Notes: a model not told the origin generated them from the letters alone. A stretch of DNA of 34,311 nt from Candidatus Peribacteria bacterium (GCA_016866875.1 VGKY01000008.1:1-34311); one strand, 5' to 3'; shown: positions 22,149-30,916, counted from the stretch's first letter. Made by a program: numbers and translations.

Positions 22149-23057
22149 CTAGGGGTCACTTTTCCCGTCTCCCCTCCTCTCGAGAACCCCCGTCTTCAGA
22201 TTGAGCTTGTCGCCCGCGTGGAGGACGAGTGACGGCTGCTTGGACGAGGGCGATGGGAAGAAGTGGACGTTACCCGCTCCGATGACCTCGGCGATCTGAC
22301 GGCGGACGATGAGCGCCGTCCCTTCGTCGATGCCTAGACCAGGTCTATCGGTTTCTTCCGTGGCTCTAAGAAGGCGATCTCGGCGCTGGCGGGGCGTGAA
22401 ATGCATATCGACGACCGGATTGAGTAAACCCAATCCCCTGCCAATCTCAGGCGTAGTGCCCCCCCTGCGGATCATCTGATCGCTCATAAACGCAGCCCCC
22501 GCCGAGGTACCTCCGACGACACAGCCGGAGGCGAAAAGCTGTTTCAGTTTTGTATGAACCAACGTATCGCGCAAGAATTCCAGATTTCCCTGATTGCCTC
22601 CGGCGATCCACACGCCCGTGGCGCTATCGAGACGGCTGCAGAAGACCGGATCGTTGGCCTTGTGCTCACTGCGCGTATGGAGCACATCTACCGTCACATC
22701 CTCCGGCGGTGTCCGCCAGAAGTGCGGGAGCCCATATGCGCTATCGTCTGCTCTCGCGCTTGCCGTGGGAATGACCACAATGTGCCGCCGTTCCCTTTTT
22801 TGTAGATCTAAGAAGCGATCATCAATCGCACCGGTATGCGGCCCGCCACCCGCTATGACAAGCGCTCCAGATTGCTCCCCATCCCTCGGATCACGATCAA
22901 CCTCAACCTTTTCCTCTCCTGCTCTAAGCACCTGTGCACCGAGAGAGAAGGCCACAAGCGAATGGATGAAGGCACGTCTTCCCCATACTGCATCACCACA
23001 CCCTGAAGACCATTCGGCGCTCGTATGCTTAGCCAGCGAGAGCGCTGTCTCTAGCAT
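22149..23057 (-). CDS. Peptidase family S51 (cyanophycinase-like)
   Basis: 302-residue serine peptidase of family S51, which includes cyanophycinase and dipeptidase E. ALVIAGGGPHTG opens the domain, GVWIAGGNQGNLEFL follows, and the nucleophile elbow is VVGGTSAGAAFMSD. NPVVDMHFTPRQRRDRLL (about 220-237) is typical of the cyanophycinase branch. The N-terminus GRRAFIHSLVAFSLGAQVLRA looks like a Tat- or Sec-type signal after about 25 residues, so export is likely. I chose ATG 23057 because TAGCAT lies 7 nt upstream; ATG 23066 in the same frame is the alternative. Substrate could be cyanophycin, another aspartyl-peptide or an isopeptide; no cyanophycin synthetase is nearby. Confidence 0.88.
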   Translation of the reverse strand: MLETALSLAKHTSAEWSSGCGDAVWGRRAFIHSLVAFSLGAQVLRAGEEKVEVDRDPRDGEQSGALVIAGGGPHTGAIDDRFLDLQKRERRHIVVIPTASARADDSAYGLPHFWRTPPEDVTVDVLHTRSEHKANDPVFCSRLDSATGVWIAGGNQGNLEFLRDTLVHTKLKQLFASGCVVGGTSAGAAFMSDQMIRRGGTTPEIGRGLGLLNPVVDMHFTPRQRRDRLLRATEETDRPGLGIDEGTALIVRRQIAEVIGAGNVHFFPSPSSKQPSLVLHAGDKLNLKTGVLERRGDGKSDP

Positions 23058-23102
23058 AAAGGCCATGCTACAGCACAGGGCAAGCCCCTCGCCAGGAGTT
23101 CT

Positions 23103-24170
23103 CTAGCGCCGCAGCTTTCCCGAGCGACGCGCATCTCTCCTTTGCTGCTGGGAAGTGCGCTTTGACGAAGTTGCTACCCTCCTGCTGCTTCGTGAGAGAG
23201 TGGATCGACCAGAAGACCGCTGGGCACTGGAAGAAGATGGAGTTGCACTCGGAGAAGAGGACGAAGACGATGCTGCGCCGGGGAGGCATTCCTTGCCATC
23301 TGCGCTACGGTGATAACTCGGCTTGCACCGGCATCCGCCGCTACCGGTAGCCTCTGCGCCATCCCCAAGCACACTCTTGCAGAGCGCATTGCTGGCGATG
23401 GTACCCTCGCGCTGGGGATGGAAAGGATCAGCAGGCTGTACCGGCGTCGCACCGCCGGGTGCAGTCGACTTTCGTACACGCGGCGTATAACCGAAGGTGG
23501 AATCGTTGGCATACTCGAGACCTTTGATGATGACGGAAACCGGAATAAAGAGTCCCGTAACGAAGTTGCCTTCCGTATCCACCCCTTTGGCAACGGCGAC
23601 ACCAACGACGGCATCCCCGTACACGACGGGACCACCGGAGTTGCCGAAATGCACATATGCGCTGGTCTTCAGCCATGGTCCGTCGGTAGCGCCGCTCACG
23701 GAGCCGGAAGTCGTAACCAGTCCCAAAGACGCACTCACCGACCCTCTGTCGGGGTAACCGACAACGCTCACGGGTGAACCTATGGGAGGGTCCGTATCCG
23801 AAAATTCCGCAATGGCATGCGCGCAGGAAAGATAAACCCGTATGTACGCGACATCGTCTTCAAGGTTGACCTTGACGTCCCCCTTTGTGAGATCCTTGTA
23901 ACACTGAAGATCCACCCGTCCATCGTCGTTGGTGGCAAAAATACGATAGTATCGCCCACCTTCGATGACGTGCTTGTTGGTAATAACAATGCCTTCGTCG
24001 ACAAAAAATCCTGATCCCCAGCCGGTGAAGTGACCATCACGGTCATAGAGTCCGATGAAAACCGTGGATGTTTTCGTAGTTGCAGGAAGGCCTGCTGCAA
24101 GAGACAACGGAGCGAACTGCAACATCATCAAAAACATACAGAAGGCCGCAAGATAACGTGACAGGTGCAT
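23103..24170 (-). CDS. Secreted trypsin-like serine protease with Cys motif and Ser/Arg-rich tail
   Basis: 355-residue protease of the trypsin/DegP (S1) fold. A signal peptide (SRYLAAFCMFLMMLQFAPLSLAA) comes first. The catalytic triad is His in ITNKHVIEGG, Asp in NLEDDVAYIRV and Ser in FGNSGGPVV. No PDZ domain follows. Instead there is a Pro-rich linker, a small cysteine module (CKSVLGDG ... GGCRCKPSYHRSADGKECLPG, EGF-like spacing), then a tail of nearly only Ser, Arg, Thr and Gln. The tail may bind the envelope or an acidic polymer. I chose ATG 24170 because it gives a standard signal peptide; an ATG at 24233 lies in the repeat region. Confidence 0.85.
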   Translation of the reverse strand: MHLSRYLAAFCMFLMMLQFAPLSLAAGLPATTKTSTVFIGLYDRDGHFTGWGSGFFVDEGIVITNKHVIEGGRYYRIFATNDDGRVDLQCYKDLTKGDVKVNLEDDVAYIRVYLSCAHAIAEFSDTDPPIGSPVSVVGYPDRGSVSASLGLVTTSGSVSGATDGPWLKTSAYVHFGNSGGPVVYGDAVVGVAVAKGVDTEGNFVTGLFIPVSVIIKGLEYANDSTFGYTPRVRKSTAPGGATPVQPADPFHPQREGTIASNALCKSVLGDGAEATGSGGCRCKPSYHRSADGKECLPGAASSSSSSPSATPSSSSAQRSSGRSTLSRSSRRVATSSKRTSQQQRRDARRSGKLRR

Positions 24171-24233
24171 GCAAAGACTGTCGCAAAATATGCAGACAAT
24201 GGCAAACAGAGAACTTGTCATGCTGAGGTGCAC

Positions 24234-24411
24234 CGCCGTTATGGTTCGATACGCCCTCGCTCACGCCTGCCTGCAGGCAGGCTCGGGTTACTCCCCATGA
24301 CACGGCGGTGTGTATCGAAGCACTGCAATTTTCTATAGGACATGCTTATTTTTTCAAAATTTCCAAAGCGAAACCGCCCTCCCCTTTCGGAGAGAGCGGA
24401 GTCGGGAGGCA
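24234..24411. repeat. Intergenic palindromic (REP-like) element
   Basis: The gap contains a perfect 18-bp palindrome, GCCTGCCTGCAGGCAGGC (24265-24282), closely related to the one at 510-529. It is bracketed by CACCGCCG (from 24230) and its complement CGGCGGTG (near 24303), and by TTCGATAC/GTATCGAA. No gene is seen here. Confidence 0.7.
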
Positions 24412-24927
24412 CTACATGTGGTGGCGATGGAGCATCGCCACTTTGGCATCGTGGAATTTGATCACTCCATCGATATTGCCCAACCTGTAGGAGAGCTGAT
24501 TGAGCGCTTGCTCCGCGCGAATCGTCGCCTCTTCGCTGTTGGTCGGGAACTGATACTCGACAACGAACTGGATACGCGCCGGACGCTGCTCCATGCAGAG
24601 CTTGGCAACGGTGCGTCGCATCTTGTGACGGATCTTGTACGGAACACGAACCTCCCAGGTGCGAAATCCCGTCGATGCGATCCGCGCATGACGGAGATCG
24701 ACGTCGTATCCGTCAATCACGCACATGGCCTCCATGGCCAACAGTGCGAGGTGATCCGCATCCATTGTTTCGCCGTCTTCAAGGGCACTGTAGAGCGTAA
24801 TCGAGTAGACCCGATCAAACGGATTGGTATCCAGCCAAACAATTTCAGCGGTCGGAACCTTCCGGACTTCTGCGGCCGGCATACCATCACCGAACATCGC
24901 GCACACAAGCAAACATTGGGTCAGCAT
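24412..24927 (-). CDS. Unknown protein, probably exported
   Basis: 171-residue protein without a recognised family. The first 16 residues (MLTQCLLVCAMFGDGM) are a weak signal-like segment; the body is mixed alpha/beta with VEYQFPTNSEEATIRAEQAL (about 125-145) and a His-rich end (HRHHM). I chose ATG 24927 because AAAGG lies 8 nt upstream, one of the few Shine-Dalgarno-like sites in the window; the frame extends upstream but through AT-rich non-coding-looking sequence. It sits between the surface protein and the protease on the same strand, so a surface role is possible. Confidence 0.6.
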   Translation of the reverse strand: MLTQCLLVCAMFGDGMPAAEVRKVPTAEIVWLDTNPFDRVYSITLYSALEDGETMDADHLALLAMEAMCVIDGYDVDLRHARIASTGFRTWEVRVPYKIRHKMRRTVAKLCMEQRPARIQFVVEYQFPTNSEEATIRAEQALNQLSYRLGNIDGVIKFHDAKVAMLHRHHM

Positions 24928-25073
24928 GACAGAAACCTTTCTCTTCAATGAGTTGTGAAATGTGCCTCCCTGCTGTGAAAGACCACTGGGATCTACCCAG
25001 GTATTTATTATTATATTATATTTAAATAAATCGTCAATTATTCCAGAAAAGCGTATATCCTTCAAATACGTGA

Positions 25074-28000
25074 TTACTGACCTTCAACGATCTCCGTAAG
25101 CGTCGCAATCATCTTCGCTACTTCCGCTCGGTTGATCGTCTCATCGGGTCGGAAGGTGCCTAGGGGCTGACCGTCGCCGTCCGTGTCGCCCTTGATGATG
25201 CCGTAGAACTGCGCTGTCGCTATGGCTTTGGCATGTGGATGGTCTGCGGCAACATCGCTGAATGTGGGAGACTGCTCGGCAATAGGCAAATGCAAGATCG
25301 CAAGGACGAGGGTGACGACATCGGCGCGGGTTGCGGCGCTATGGACATCGAGATCGGGAACAATGCCAGGGAGTGCGCGACTCTCGGCAACAGCGATATA
25401 GGGTGCAGCCCAGGTACCGGCGGCGTACGTATTGCGGGGCGGCGGAACGCCAGTGAGATCGGCCTTCTCGGCGCGCATGGCCATCGCGAGGATTTCTGCG
25501 AACGTAACGGGAGCCGCAGCACCGAAGTTTCCCGTAGGCTTGCCCTTGTCGTCTACATATCCCGTCGCTATCTCTTCGGAGATCACCGCAGCAACGTAGG
25601 GAGCGTACCAACTGGAGACGGGCACATCGATATAGACGACTTGCTCCGCCTTGACCTGGGCCACAAGGTAGCCATGCCGCTCTGCGATACTCGCCGTATG
25701 CACCACCTGCTCAGCCACTTTGCGACCCGCGCGATCCTGCCTCCGGGAATCATCCGATGCGGGCGCAGCAGACTTGAGTGTTTCCTTCACCGCGTTGCGA
25801 GCAACGCGAAACGCATCGACGCCCTGGTGGAAATGATCGGCAATCGCTTCAGCTGCGCGCTGTGCCGTCCGCGTCAAGGAGGAGTCCTCGATGGATCGCA
25901 TCGACAAGTCGAAGATCTTCCCCCGGGAAGTGTATGCCGGAGCGGTCTCCGGCTGCGGAGCAACGACAGATGCCTGAAGATTACTTCCTCCACCTGATCC
26001 TCCCTCTGCCATATTTTCTCTCCGGGTTTCCGACGCATTGCGGCTACCTCCACCCGTGGAAACCGGAGACGATGTGGTGAAATTCCAGGTTATAGATGAG
26101 CTGATGCCGGCAAAGTCGTTGCCGGATGCATCCTGGAATGCGTTGGATCCGATGGTGACGTAGTACGCTGTGCCCTCCGCCAGTGTTCCAGAAGGATTGA
26201 TGGTGATCTGTGTTGATCCCGAGCCAGTAACAAGTGCGCTTGCGGCAGCAATTGTTTCCACCGTGGAATCGTTGCTCCCCTTTTTTATGAGGATCGAACC
26301 CGTTCCTCCTGCGATTATTTCGTCGAACGTGATGATGAGATTGGCGGATGCAGAGACGTCCGTAGCATCATCGGTGGGTGACAGTGCGGAGATGGTGGGA
26401 GCAGTCGTATCAGCAGTCGTAAAATTCCAGTATGTGGTGGATGTGGATGCTGCAGCGAAGTTCCCCACCAAATCACGGAATGCATTGCCAGACCACACAA
26501 TGTAATACGACGTAGAACTCGCCAAGGTGACGGAAGGATTGAGCGTCAGCTGTGTGGAAGCATTACCCGTCAGGAGGCTTCCTGAGATGGTAATGGTCTC
26601 TACGGTGGAATCGTCGGATGTTTTCTTTATAGTGAGCGTTCCGGTTCCTGATCGTGTTATTTCATTGAAGGTGAGCACCAGATTCGTTGACGCCGAGACA
26701 CCTGTGGCGTTGTCTTTGGGTGAAACGGAAGAAACAGATGGTGCAGATGTATCGGCTGTCCTAAAGTTCCATCGTCCTGTGGCGTTCAGGACGACGCTGC
26801 CGGATCCAGCGGAGGTTTTGAAGGCGTTGCGCGACCAGTTTACGTAGTACCATGTGCCGCCATCGAGAGTGACGGATGGGTTGATGGTAATTTCACTCGT
26901 ACCGTGTCCCGAAACCAGCGCACCTGAAAGAGTGATGGTTTCTACCGTGGAACCGTCAGATGCTTTCTTGATCGTGAGTGATCCCGTACCTACACGAACA
27001 GACTCGCGGAACCCCAGCACCAAGTTCGCAGTGCGCGATACGCCGAGTTCATTGTCCTTGGGCGAGTAGCTGTTGAAATAAATCTGATCGGGATTGGTGC
27101 CGTTCTCCCACCAGCTAATGTCACTGTCGTTGTAGCTCGCGGATACCACGTCGGTGCGCCCGTCGCGATTGATATCGTCCGTTCCAACCCAGTACGCGTA
27201 CGCGAAGTTAGCGTCGACCGTACGCTCCGTAAACGTCTCAGAACCGTTATTGTCGTACCAGAGGAGATCACCGTCATTCTGAGCGACAGCCATCCAGTCC
27301 TCATCGCCGTCATCATCCACATCCATCGCGTGCAAACCGAACGGTCCTCCGATCGACGAATCCAAGGTGAACCGCGTAAAACTTCCGGTGCCGCTATTGC
27401 GAAACCACAACACGGTACCGGCGCCAGCTGCTGAAATGATGAAATCATTGTCCGTATCGTCATCGATATCCGCTACATGGATCCCACGCGAATTGCTCAC
27501 GCTGCTATCGATCATGATTCTTGTAAAACTCCCCGAGCCGCTGTTACGAAACCAGTAAGTATCTGCCGCACTGAGATGGCTTGCTACGAGATCCATATCA
27601 CCATCTCGATCGATGTCGCCGGCCCCGAAGTTGAACGTGATATCGGAATCGATGATCAGTCGTGTGAAGTTCTCATTGCCGTCGTTCTTGAATAAAGAGA
27701 AGGAAGCGCTGGAATTGCCGACGGCGACAATGTCCAGCTCATCGTCTCCAGTAAAATCGGCTACAAAAATATCAATGATATTTGTGACGCTCGCATCGAT
27801 AGTAACTTTCGTGAACGACATGGAGCCGTTATTTCTGAAGAAGAGCAGGTCGCTTGCGCCGTAATCCGCCAACACAACATCCAGGTCGCCATCTTCATCC
27901 AGATCTACCACCTCCAACTTGATCGGAGCGCTGAGCGACGAGGAGATTGCAACTTTTGTAAAACTCTGGCTGCCGTTGTTGCGAAACCAATCCAGCGCAG

Positions 28001-28184
28001 ATCCACCGTACGAACATGTGACGATGTCTCTATCTCCATCGGCGTCGAAATCAATGCCAACAGCGTGGGTAGCAGTAGAATAATTGCTGTCCACTGCTCG
28101 CTCCGTATACGTAACGGCTGCGGCCCACACACACAAGGGTAGCACTACGACGAGCGTACACAGCAGTACACTGCGCCATCGCAC
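25074..28184 (-). CDS. Large S-layer-type surface protein: beta-propeller, three Big_5, SLH
   Basis: 1036-residue exported protein. The signal peptide is RWRSVLLCTLVVVLPLCVWA. Next come seven VCBS/FG-GAP repeats of about 48 residues (to about residue 345), most with a calcium-type loop such as DFDADGDRDIV; seven units fit one seven-bladed propeller. Three Ig-like Big_5 domains follow (about 370-690), each opening like SPKDNATGVSASTNLVLTF. After a Ser/Gly/Glu linker (690-840), three S-layer homology units end the protein (DIPVSSWYAPYVAAV, AGTWAAPYIAVAE, FRPDETINRAEVAKMI). GTG 28184 gives the best signal peptide; an upstream TTG (28253) is less likely. The role is probably adhesion or structural display at the cell surface. 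Confidence 0.9.
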   Translation of the reverse strand: MRWRSVLLCTLVVVLPLCVWAAAVTYTERAVDSNYSTATHAVGIDFDADGDRDIVTCSYGGSALDWFRNNGSQSFTKVAISSSLSAPIKLEVVDLDEDGDLDVVLADYGASDLLFFRNNGSMSFTKVTIDASVTNIIDIFVADFTGDDELDIVAVGNSSASFSLFKNDGNENFTRLIIDSDITFNFGAGDIDRDGDMDLVASHLSAADTYWFRNSGSGSFTRIMIDSSVSNSRGIHVADIDDDTDNDFIISAAGAGTVLWFRNSGTGSFTRFTLDSSIGGPFGLHAMDVDDDGDEDWMAVAQNDGDLLWYDNNGSETFTERTVDANFAYAYWVGTDDINRDGRTDVVSASYNDSDISWWENGTNPDQIYFNSYSPKDNELGVSRTANLVLGFRESVRVGTGSLTIKKASDGSTVETITLSGALVSGHGTSEITINPSVTLDGGTWYYVNWSRNAFKTSAGSGSVVLNATGRWNFRTADTSAPSVSSVSPKDNATGVSASTNLVLTFNEITRSGTGTLTIKKTSDDSTVETITISGSLLTGNASTQLTLNPSVTLASSTSYYIVWSGNAFRDLVGNFAAASTSTTYWNFTTADTTAPTISALSPTDDATDVSASANLIITFDEIIAGGTGSILIKKGSNDSTVETIAAASALVTGSGSTQITINPSGTLAEGTAYYVTIGSNAFQDASGNDFAGISSSITWNFTTSSPVSTGGGSRNASETRRENMAEGGSGGGSNLQASVVAPQPETAPAYTSRGKIFDLSMRSIEDSSLTRTAQRAAEAIADHFHQGVDAFRVARNAVKETLKSAAPASDDSRRQDRAGRKVAEQVVHTASIAERHGYLVAQVKAEQVVYIDVPVSSWYAPYVAAVISEEIATGYVDDKGKPTGNFGAAAPVTFAEILAMAMRAEKADLTGVPPPRNTYAAGTWAAPYIAVAESRALPGIVPDLDVHSAATRADVVTLVLAILHLPIAEQSPTFSDVAADHPHAKAIATAQFYGIIKGDTDGDGQPLGTFRPDETINRAEVAKMIATLTEIVEGQ

Positions 28185-28218
28185 CAACCTGCAAGAGAAA
28201 TGGCAGGGGAAGGAGATG

Positions 28219-28224
28219 GTTATA
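28219..28224 (-). promoter_or_regulatory. -10 element of the surface-protein gene
   Basis: TATAAC on the minus strand would start transcription near 28212, about 28 nt before GTG 28184. The same AT box reads TATAAT on the plus strand (28221-28226) and could serve rsmE. Confidence 0.45.
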
Positions 28225-28270
28225 ATCGTACGCGAACCGTGGATTGGCTGCAAAAGTATCTTCGCGGCAA

Positions 28271-28298
28271 CGGGGAAGGATGCTGTATCCTTTCCCCG
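28271..28298 (+). promoter_or_regulatory. Inverted repeat over the rsmE -10 and start codon
   Basis: CGGGGAAGGAT (28271-28281) pairs with ATCCTTTCCCCG (28287-28298), with one bulged T and a 5-nt loop. It covers a TATCCT -10 that lies 6 nt before GTG 28298 and includes the G of the start codon. It could be an operator or, on a longer transcript from TATAAT 28221, a hairpin hiding the start. Confidence 0.55.
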
Positions 28299-28999
28299 TG
28301 CGACTCCACCGCTTCATCATCGATGCCGATCTAGCACAGACATTCGCCACGATCACCGACACGAGCGTTCTCCATCAGTGGCAAAAGGTTCTGCGCCTGA
28401 AAGCGGGAGACCACGTGATGCTCTGTGATGGAAAAGGCATGGAGAGCGAAGCAACGATGGAAACTCTCGAAGCAAAGCACGCAAAGCTCCGACTGCATGG
28501 AGCGCACACCGTGACTGCAGAACCTAGCCAAGAGGTCACCCTCTACTGCTCCGTCCTCAAGCGCGAGAACTTCGAGTGGGTGGTGCAGAAGTGTACCGAG
28601 CTTGGCGTGAAGAGCATCGTGCCGGTGATTGCCAAAAGAACCGTGAAGACAGGGCTCAAAATGGAACGCCTCAGGTTGATTGCGAAAGAAGCCGCCGAGC
28701 AGTCCGGCCGCGGGATGATTCCAAAAATTTCCGAGCCTGTGGATTTTGCTTCAGCCCTTGTGGAAGCCAAAAATAGAACAAATGTCTTCTTCCAAATGCA
28801 AAAAGAAAAAACTGAAAGCTCTACGCTGAAAACTGAAAGCTGCAATATCTGGATTGGCCCCGAAGGCGGGTGGACAGAGGAAGAAGAGCAGGAGGCCATG
28901 GATCAGGGATGCCATATTGCCTCTCTGGGGAAGCTCACGCTAAGAGCGGAAACAGCGGCGGTGGTTGGGTGCTTCTCCGTGCTCCGGCCAAATGGGTGA
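28298..28999 (+). CDS. rsmE: 16S rRNA (uracil1498-N3)-methyltransferase
   Basis: 233-residue RsmE, a SPOUT (trefoil-knot) enzyme that methylates U1498 in 16S rRNA. The family start RLHRFIID follows the GTG. KCTELGVKSIVPVIAKRTV (about 104-122) and EAAEQSGRGMIPKI (about 134-147) are conserved. The knot motif IWIGPEGGWTEEE (about 184-196) and LGKLTLRAETAAVVG bind SAM. A heptamer repeat inserts EKTESSTLKTESCN (about 169-182) just before the knot motif, where relatives have a short loop. GTG 28298 is preferred over an upstream in-frame start at 28244 for family fit. Confidence 0.95.
   Translation: MRLHRFIIDADLAQTFATITDTSVLHQWQKVLRLKAGDHVMLCDGKGMESEATMETLEAKHAKLRLHGAHTVTAEPSQEVTLYCSVLKRENFEWVVQKCTELGVKSIVPVIAKRTVKTGLKMERLRLIAKEAAEQSGRGMIPKISEPVDFASALVEAKNRTNVFFQMQKEKTESSTLKTESCNIWIGPEGGWTEEEEQEAMDQGCHIASLGKLTLRAETAAVVGCFSVLRPNG
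28810..28844. repeat. Heptamer tandem repeat inside rsmE
   Basis: Five 7-nt units (AACTGAA, AGCTCTA and variants) sit in frame directly before the SAM-binding knot. The unit resembles those at 16696 and 19063. Confidence 0.8.
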
Positions 29000-29145
29000 A
29001 TTTGGATAATCGTACAATGTCATAGAGCGTAAAGAACGCCACACGCTCATGGAGCAATGTAGCGCAGAATTTTGTGAAAAGTGGGGATGGAAAGTTCGGG
29101 AACCCGCTGGAACGGATGTGGAGATAAACGGATAATGGCCAACCG

Positions 29146-30912
29146 ATGTCCCCCTCCACCCCCTCCTTCGAATCCCTGCGGGAAAGCAATATGCAGGCGC
29201 TCGCAAAGGCGGGGAACCTTCCCGGCGTTGCGGCGGAAGCGGAGAACAAGCACGCGAGGATCGCAATACTTCTCGACCGGCGTGCGCACATCGAAGATCT
29301 GGCATCCGGGCAATCGCAACGCCAAGCCTACGGCATCGAGAAGTTCCACAAAGATTTTACGATGCTACGGACATGTCAGTCCGATCCAAACTCTCCACAC
29401 GAAGGAGAGCACTATCGAAACTTCATATGGAGCTGCGTACCGCACTGCCCCTTCAAACGCTTTCAGGAACTCTTTTGCCACAGGCACCAATTTGTCGTTC
29501 CACATTTTACGATCCAGCCAAACAAGCGACTGTGGTTTGACCAAGGAACAAATTTTCACCAGATGAGCCTTGCTGCATGTCAGGTCAGTCCGGACAGGAT
29601 CAGTGATGATTTTGCTCAGAGCACCGGGCTCTGCACCTTTGAAGAAGGCGATTCGCCTCTCGTCCGTCTGGAGAAAAAGAAGGCGGCAGTTCCAACACTC
29701 AAGTTGATGTTTGAATCCGCTGTCCCTCTCCAACAAGGGCATCAGCGACTGCTGCAGGTTGAGACACCACATCCTCTTACGGCAAAAAGATATGGCACGA
29801 GCGTTCCAGAGGAAGCCGTTGGTTCCATCGTATATACGCGCGAGCACGGCGCACAGGGAAACGGTCAAACACCGGCTAAAAAACATGCACCTCCTGCTCC
29901 ACGACATCGGATCGTTTCGCACTTCACAAGCGCATACGCAGCACTGCGGAAAACCGCACATGAGCGTTCTTCGTATGATACCGAACAGATGGAACTTCTG
30001 AGACTTAAGGACGAAATCGCCGCTCTCAATCGCCGGTGCAACCGCGAGTGGCGCGGGAAGATTGCCGATGAGAAGAAAGACGCTCTCGTTGCCGAAGCGC
30101 AGGAAATGCTGACCCGCGGACACCAGCTCCTCGAGCACTGCGTCAACAGAGACAAGTGCTTTGCAGATACGCGCATAGGGCGCTGCGGAGAACTTCTCAC
30201 GAAGCACAATGTCTCCGCCGCCATGGCAACGATGGTCGGTGCTCTCAACCACCTCGCTCACCGCCTCGAAGATGTCGCGCCCAAAGAAGGACACAACGAC
30301 CAAGATCGCATCACCCTCCAGCGCCATATCACCGAACAGGAGCTGCTTATGAAAGAGCTGCGCAGAAACATCGAAGACGGGGGACGAAACTATACCGGCA
30401 ATGCGGAGATCACCAATGCGACGCAACTGGGGATCTTCGCATGCGATCTCTCGCGCATTTCCCTGCAGCCACTGCGTACGTATGCCGATCGCATCAGCCA
30501 AAAAATCGTTGACCTTGACCGTGCACTGCTCATACATGACGAAGCTGCGGCACAGCAATCCCTTGTTCAGATGCACGTCATCGGCAAGTTCCAGGCGGCG
30601 CGCACCTGCTTCGAGCACATCAAGCACTGGATGGTCGATGGACGCCCCATCCCCCTCAGCGAAGCCCGCCAATACGTCGACCGACTCCACACGATCTTCG
30701 CGGAACGCTCGGTCTATCCAGAGTGCATCGTGGCTGGGTACAGCGAAGCGTTCAACACGATGGCAGAGGCCACGGAGGAACTACGCGCGCTGCTGCAACG
30801 ATATACGCAGCAACCCATCCATGATGGCGCGCAAACGGAGAGCATAGACGAGCACCTCCATGCATTTCTCGATCGCTTCGACATCGAAGCTATGGTTCGC
30901 GCGTTACCGTAG
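29146..30912 (+). CDS. Large helical protein of unknown function
   Basis: 588-residue protein that I cannot assign. It has no signal peptide or membrane helix. Residues about 275-380 and 380-580 are rich in Glu, Leu, Ala, Arg and Gln with heptad-like spacing, suggesting coiled coils or helical bundles; the first 270 residues are mixed and contain scattered Cys and His (WSCVPHCPFKRFQELFCHRH). A long antisense frame (29365-30690) covers much of it, but the plus strand extends over the whole interval and has the better start. GATAAT lies 9 nt before the ATG. It is convergent with the pyrophosphatase gene, 4 nt apart. Confidence 0.65.
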   Translation: MSPSTPSFESLRESNMQALAKAGNLPGVAAEAENKHARIAILLDRRAHIEDLASGQSQRQAYGIEKFHKDFTMLRTCQSDPNSPHEGEHYRNFIWSCVPHCPFKRFQELFCHRHQFVVPHFTIQPNKRLWFDQGTNFHQMSLAACQVSPDRISDDFAQSTGLCTFEEGDSPLVRLEKKKAAVPTLKLMFESAVPLQQGHQRLLQVETPHPLTAKRYGTSVPEEAVGSIVYTREHGAQGNGQTPAKKHAPPAPRHRIVSHFTSAYAALRKTAHERSSYDTEQMELLRLKDEIAALNRRCNREWRGKIADEKKDALVAEAQEMLTRGHQLLEHCVNRDKCFADTRIGRCGELLTKHNVSAAMATMVGALNHLAHRLEDVAPKEGHNDQDRITLQRHITEQELLMKELRRNIEDGGRNYTGNAEITNATQLGIFACDLSRISLQPLRTYADRISQKIVDLDRALLIHDEAAAQQSLVQMHVIGKFQAARTCFEHIKHWMVDGRPIPLSEARQYVDRLHTIFAERSVYPECIVAGYSEAFNTMAEATEELRALLQRYTQQPIHDGAQTESIDEHLHAFLDRFDIEAMVRALP

Positions 30913-30916
30913 AAGC

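Noticed and set aside
24310-24951. 213-codon plus-strand frame
   Set aside because: Antisense to the 171-residue gene and starts inside the repeat region.
29365-30690. 441-codon minus-strand open frame
   Set aside because: Antisense to the 588-residue gene, shorter, with no recognisable domain. Neither protein is identified, so this is a judgement on extent and start and not proof.
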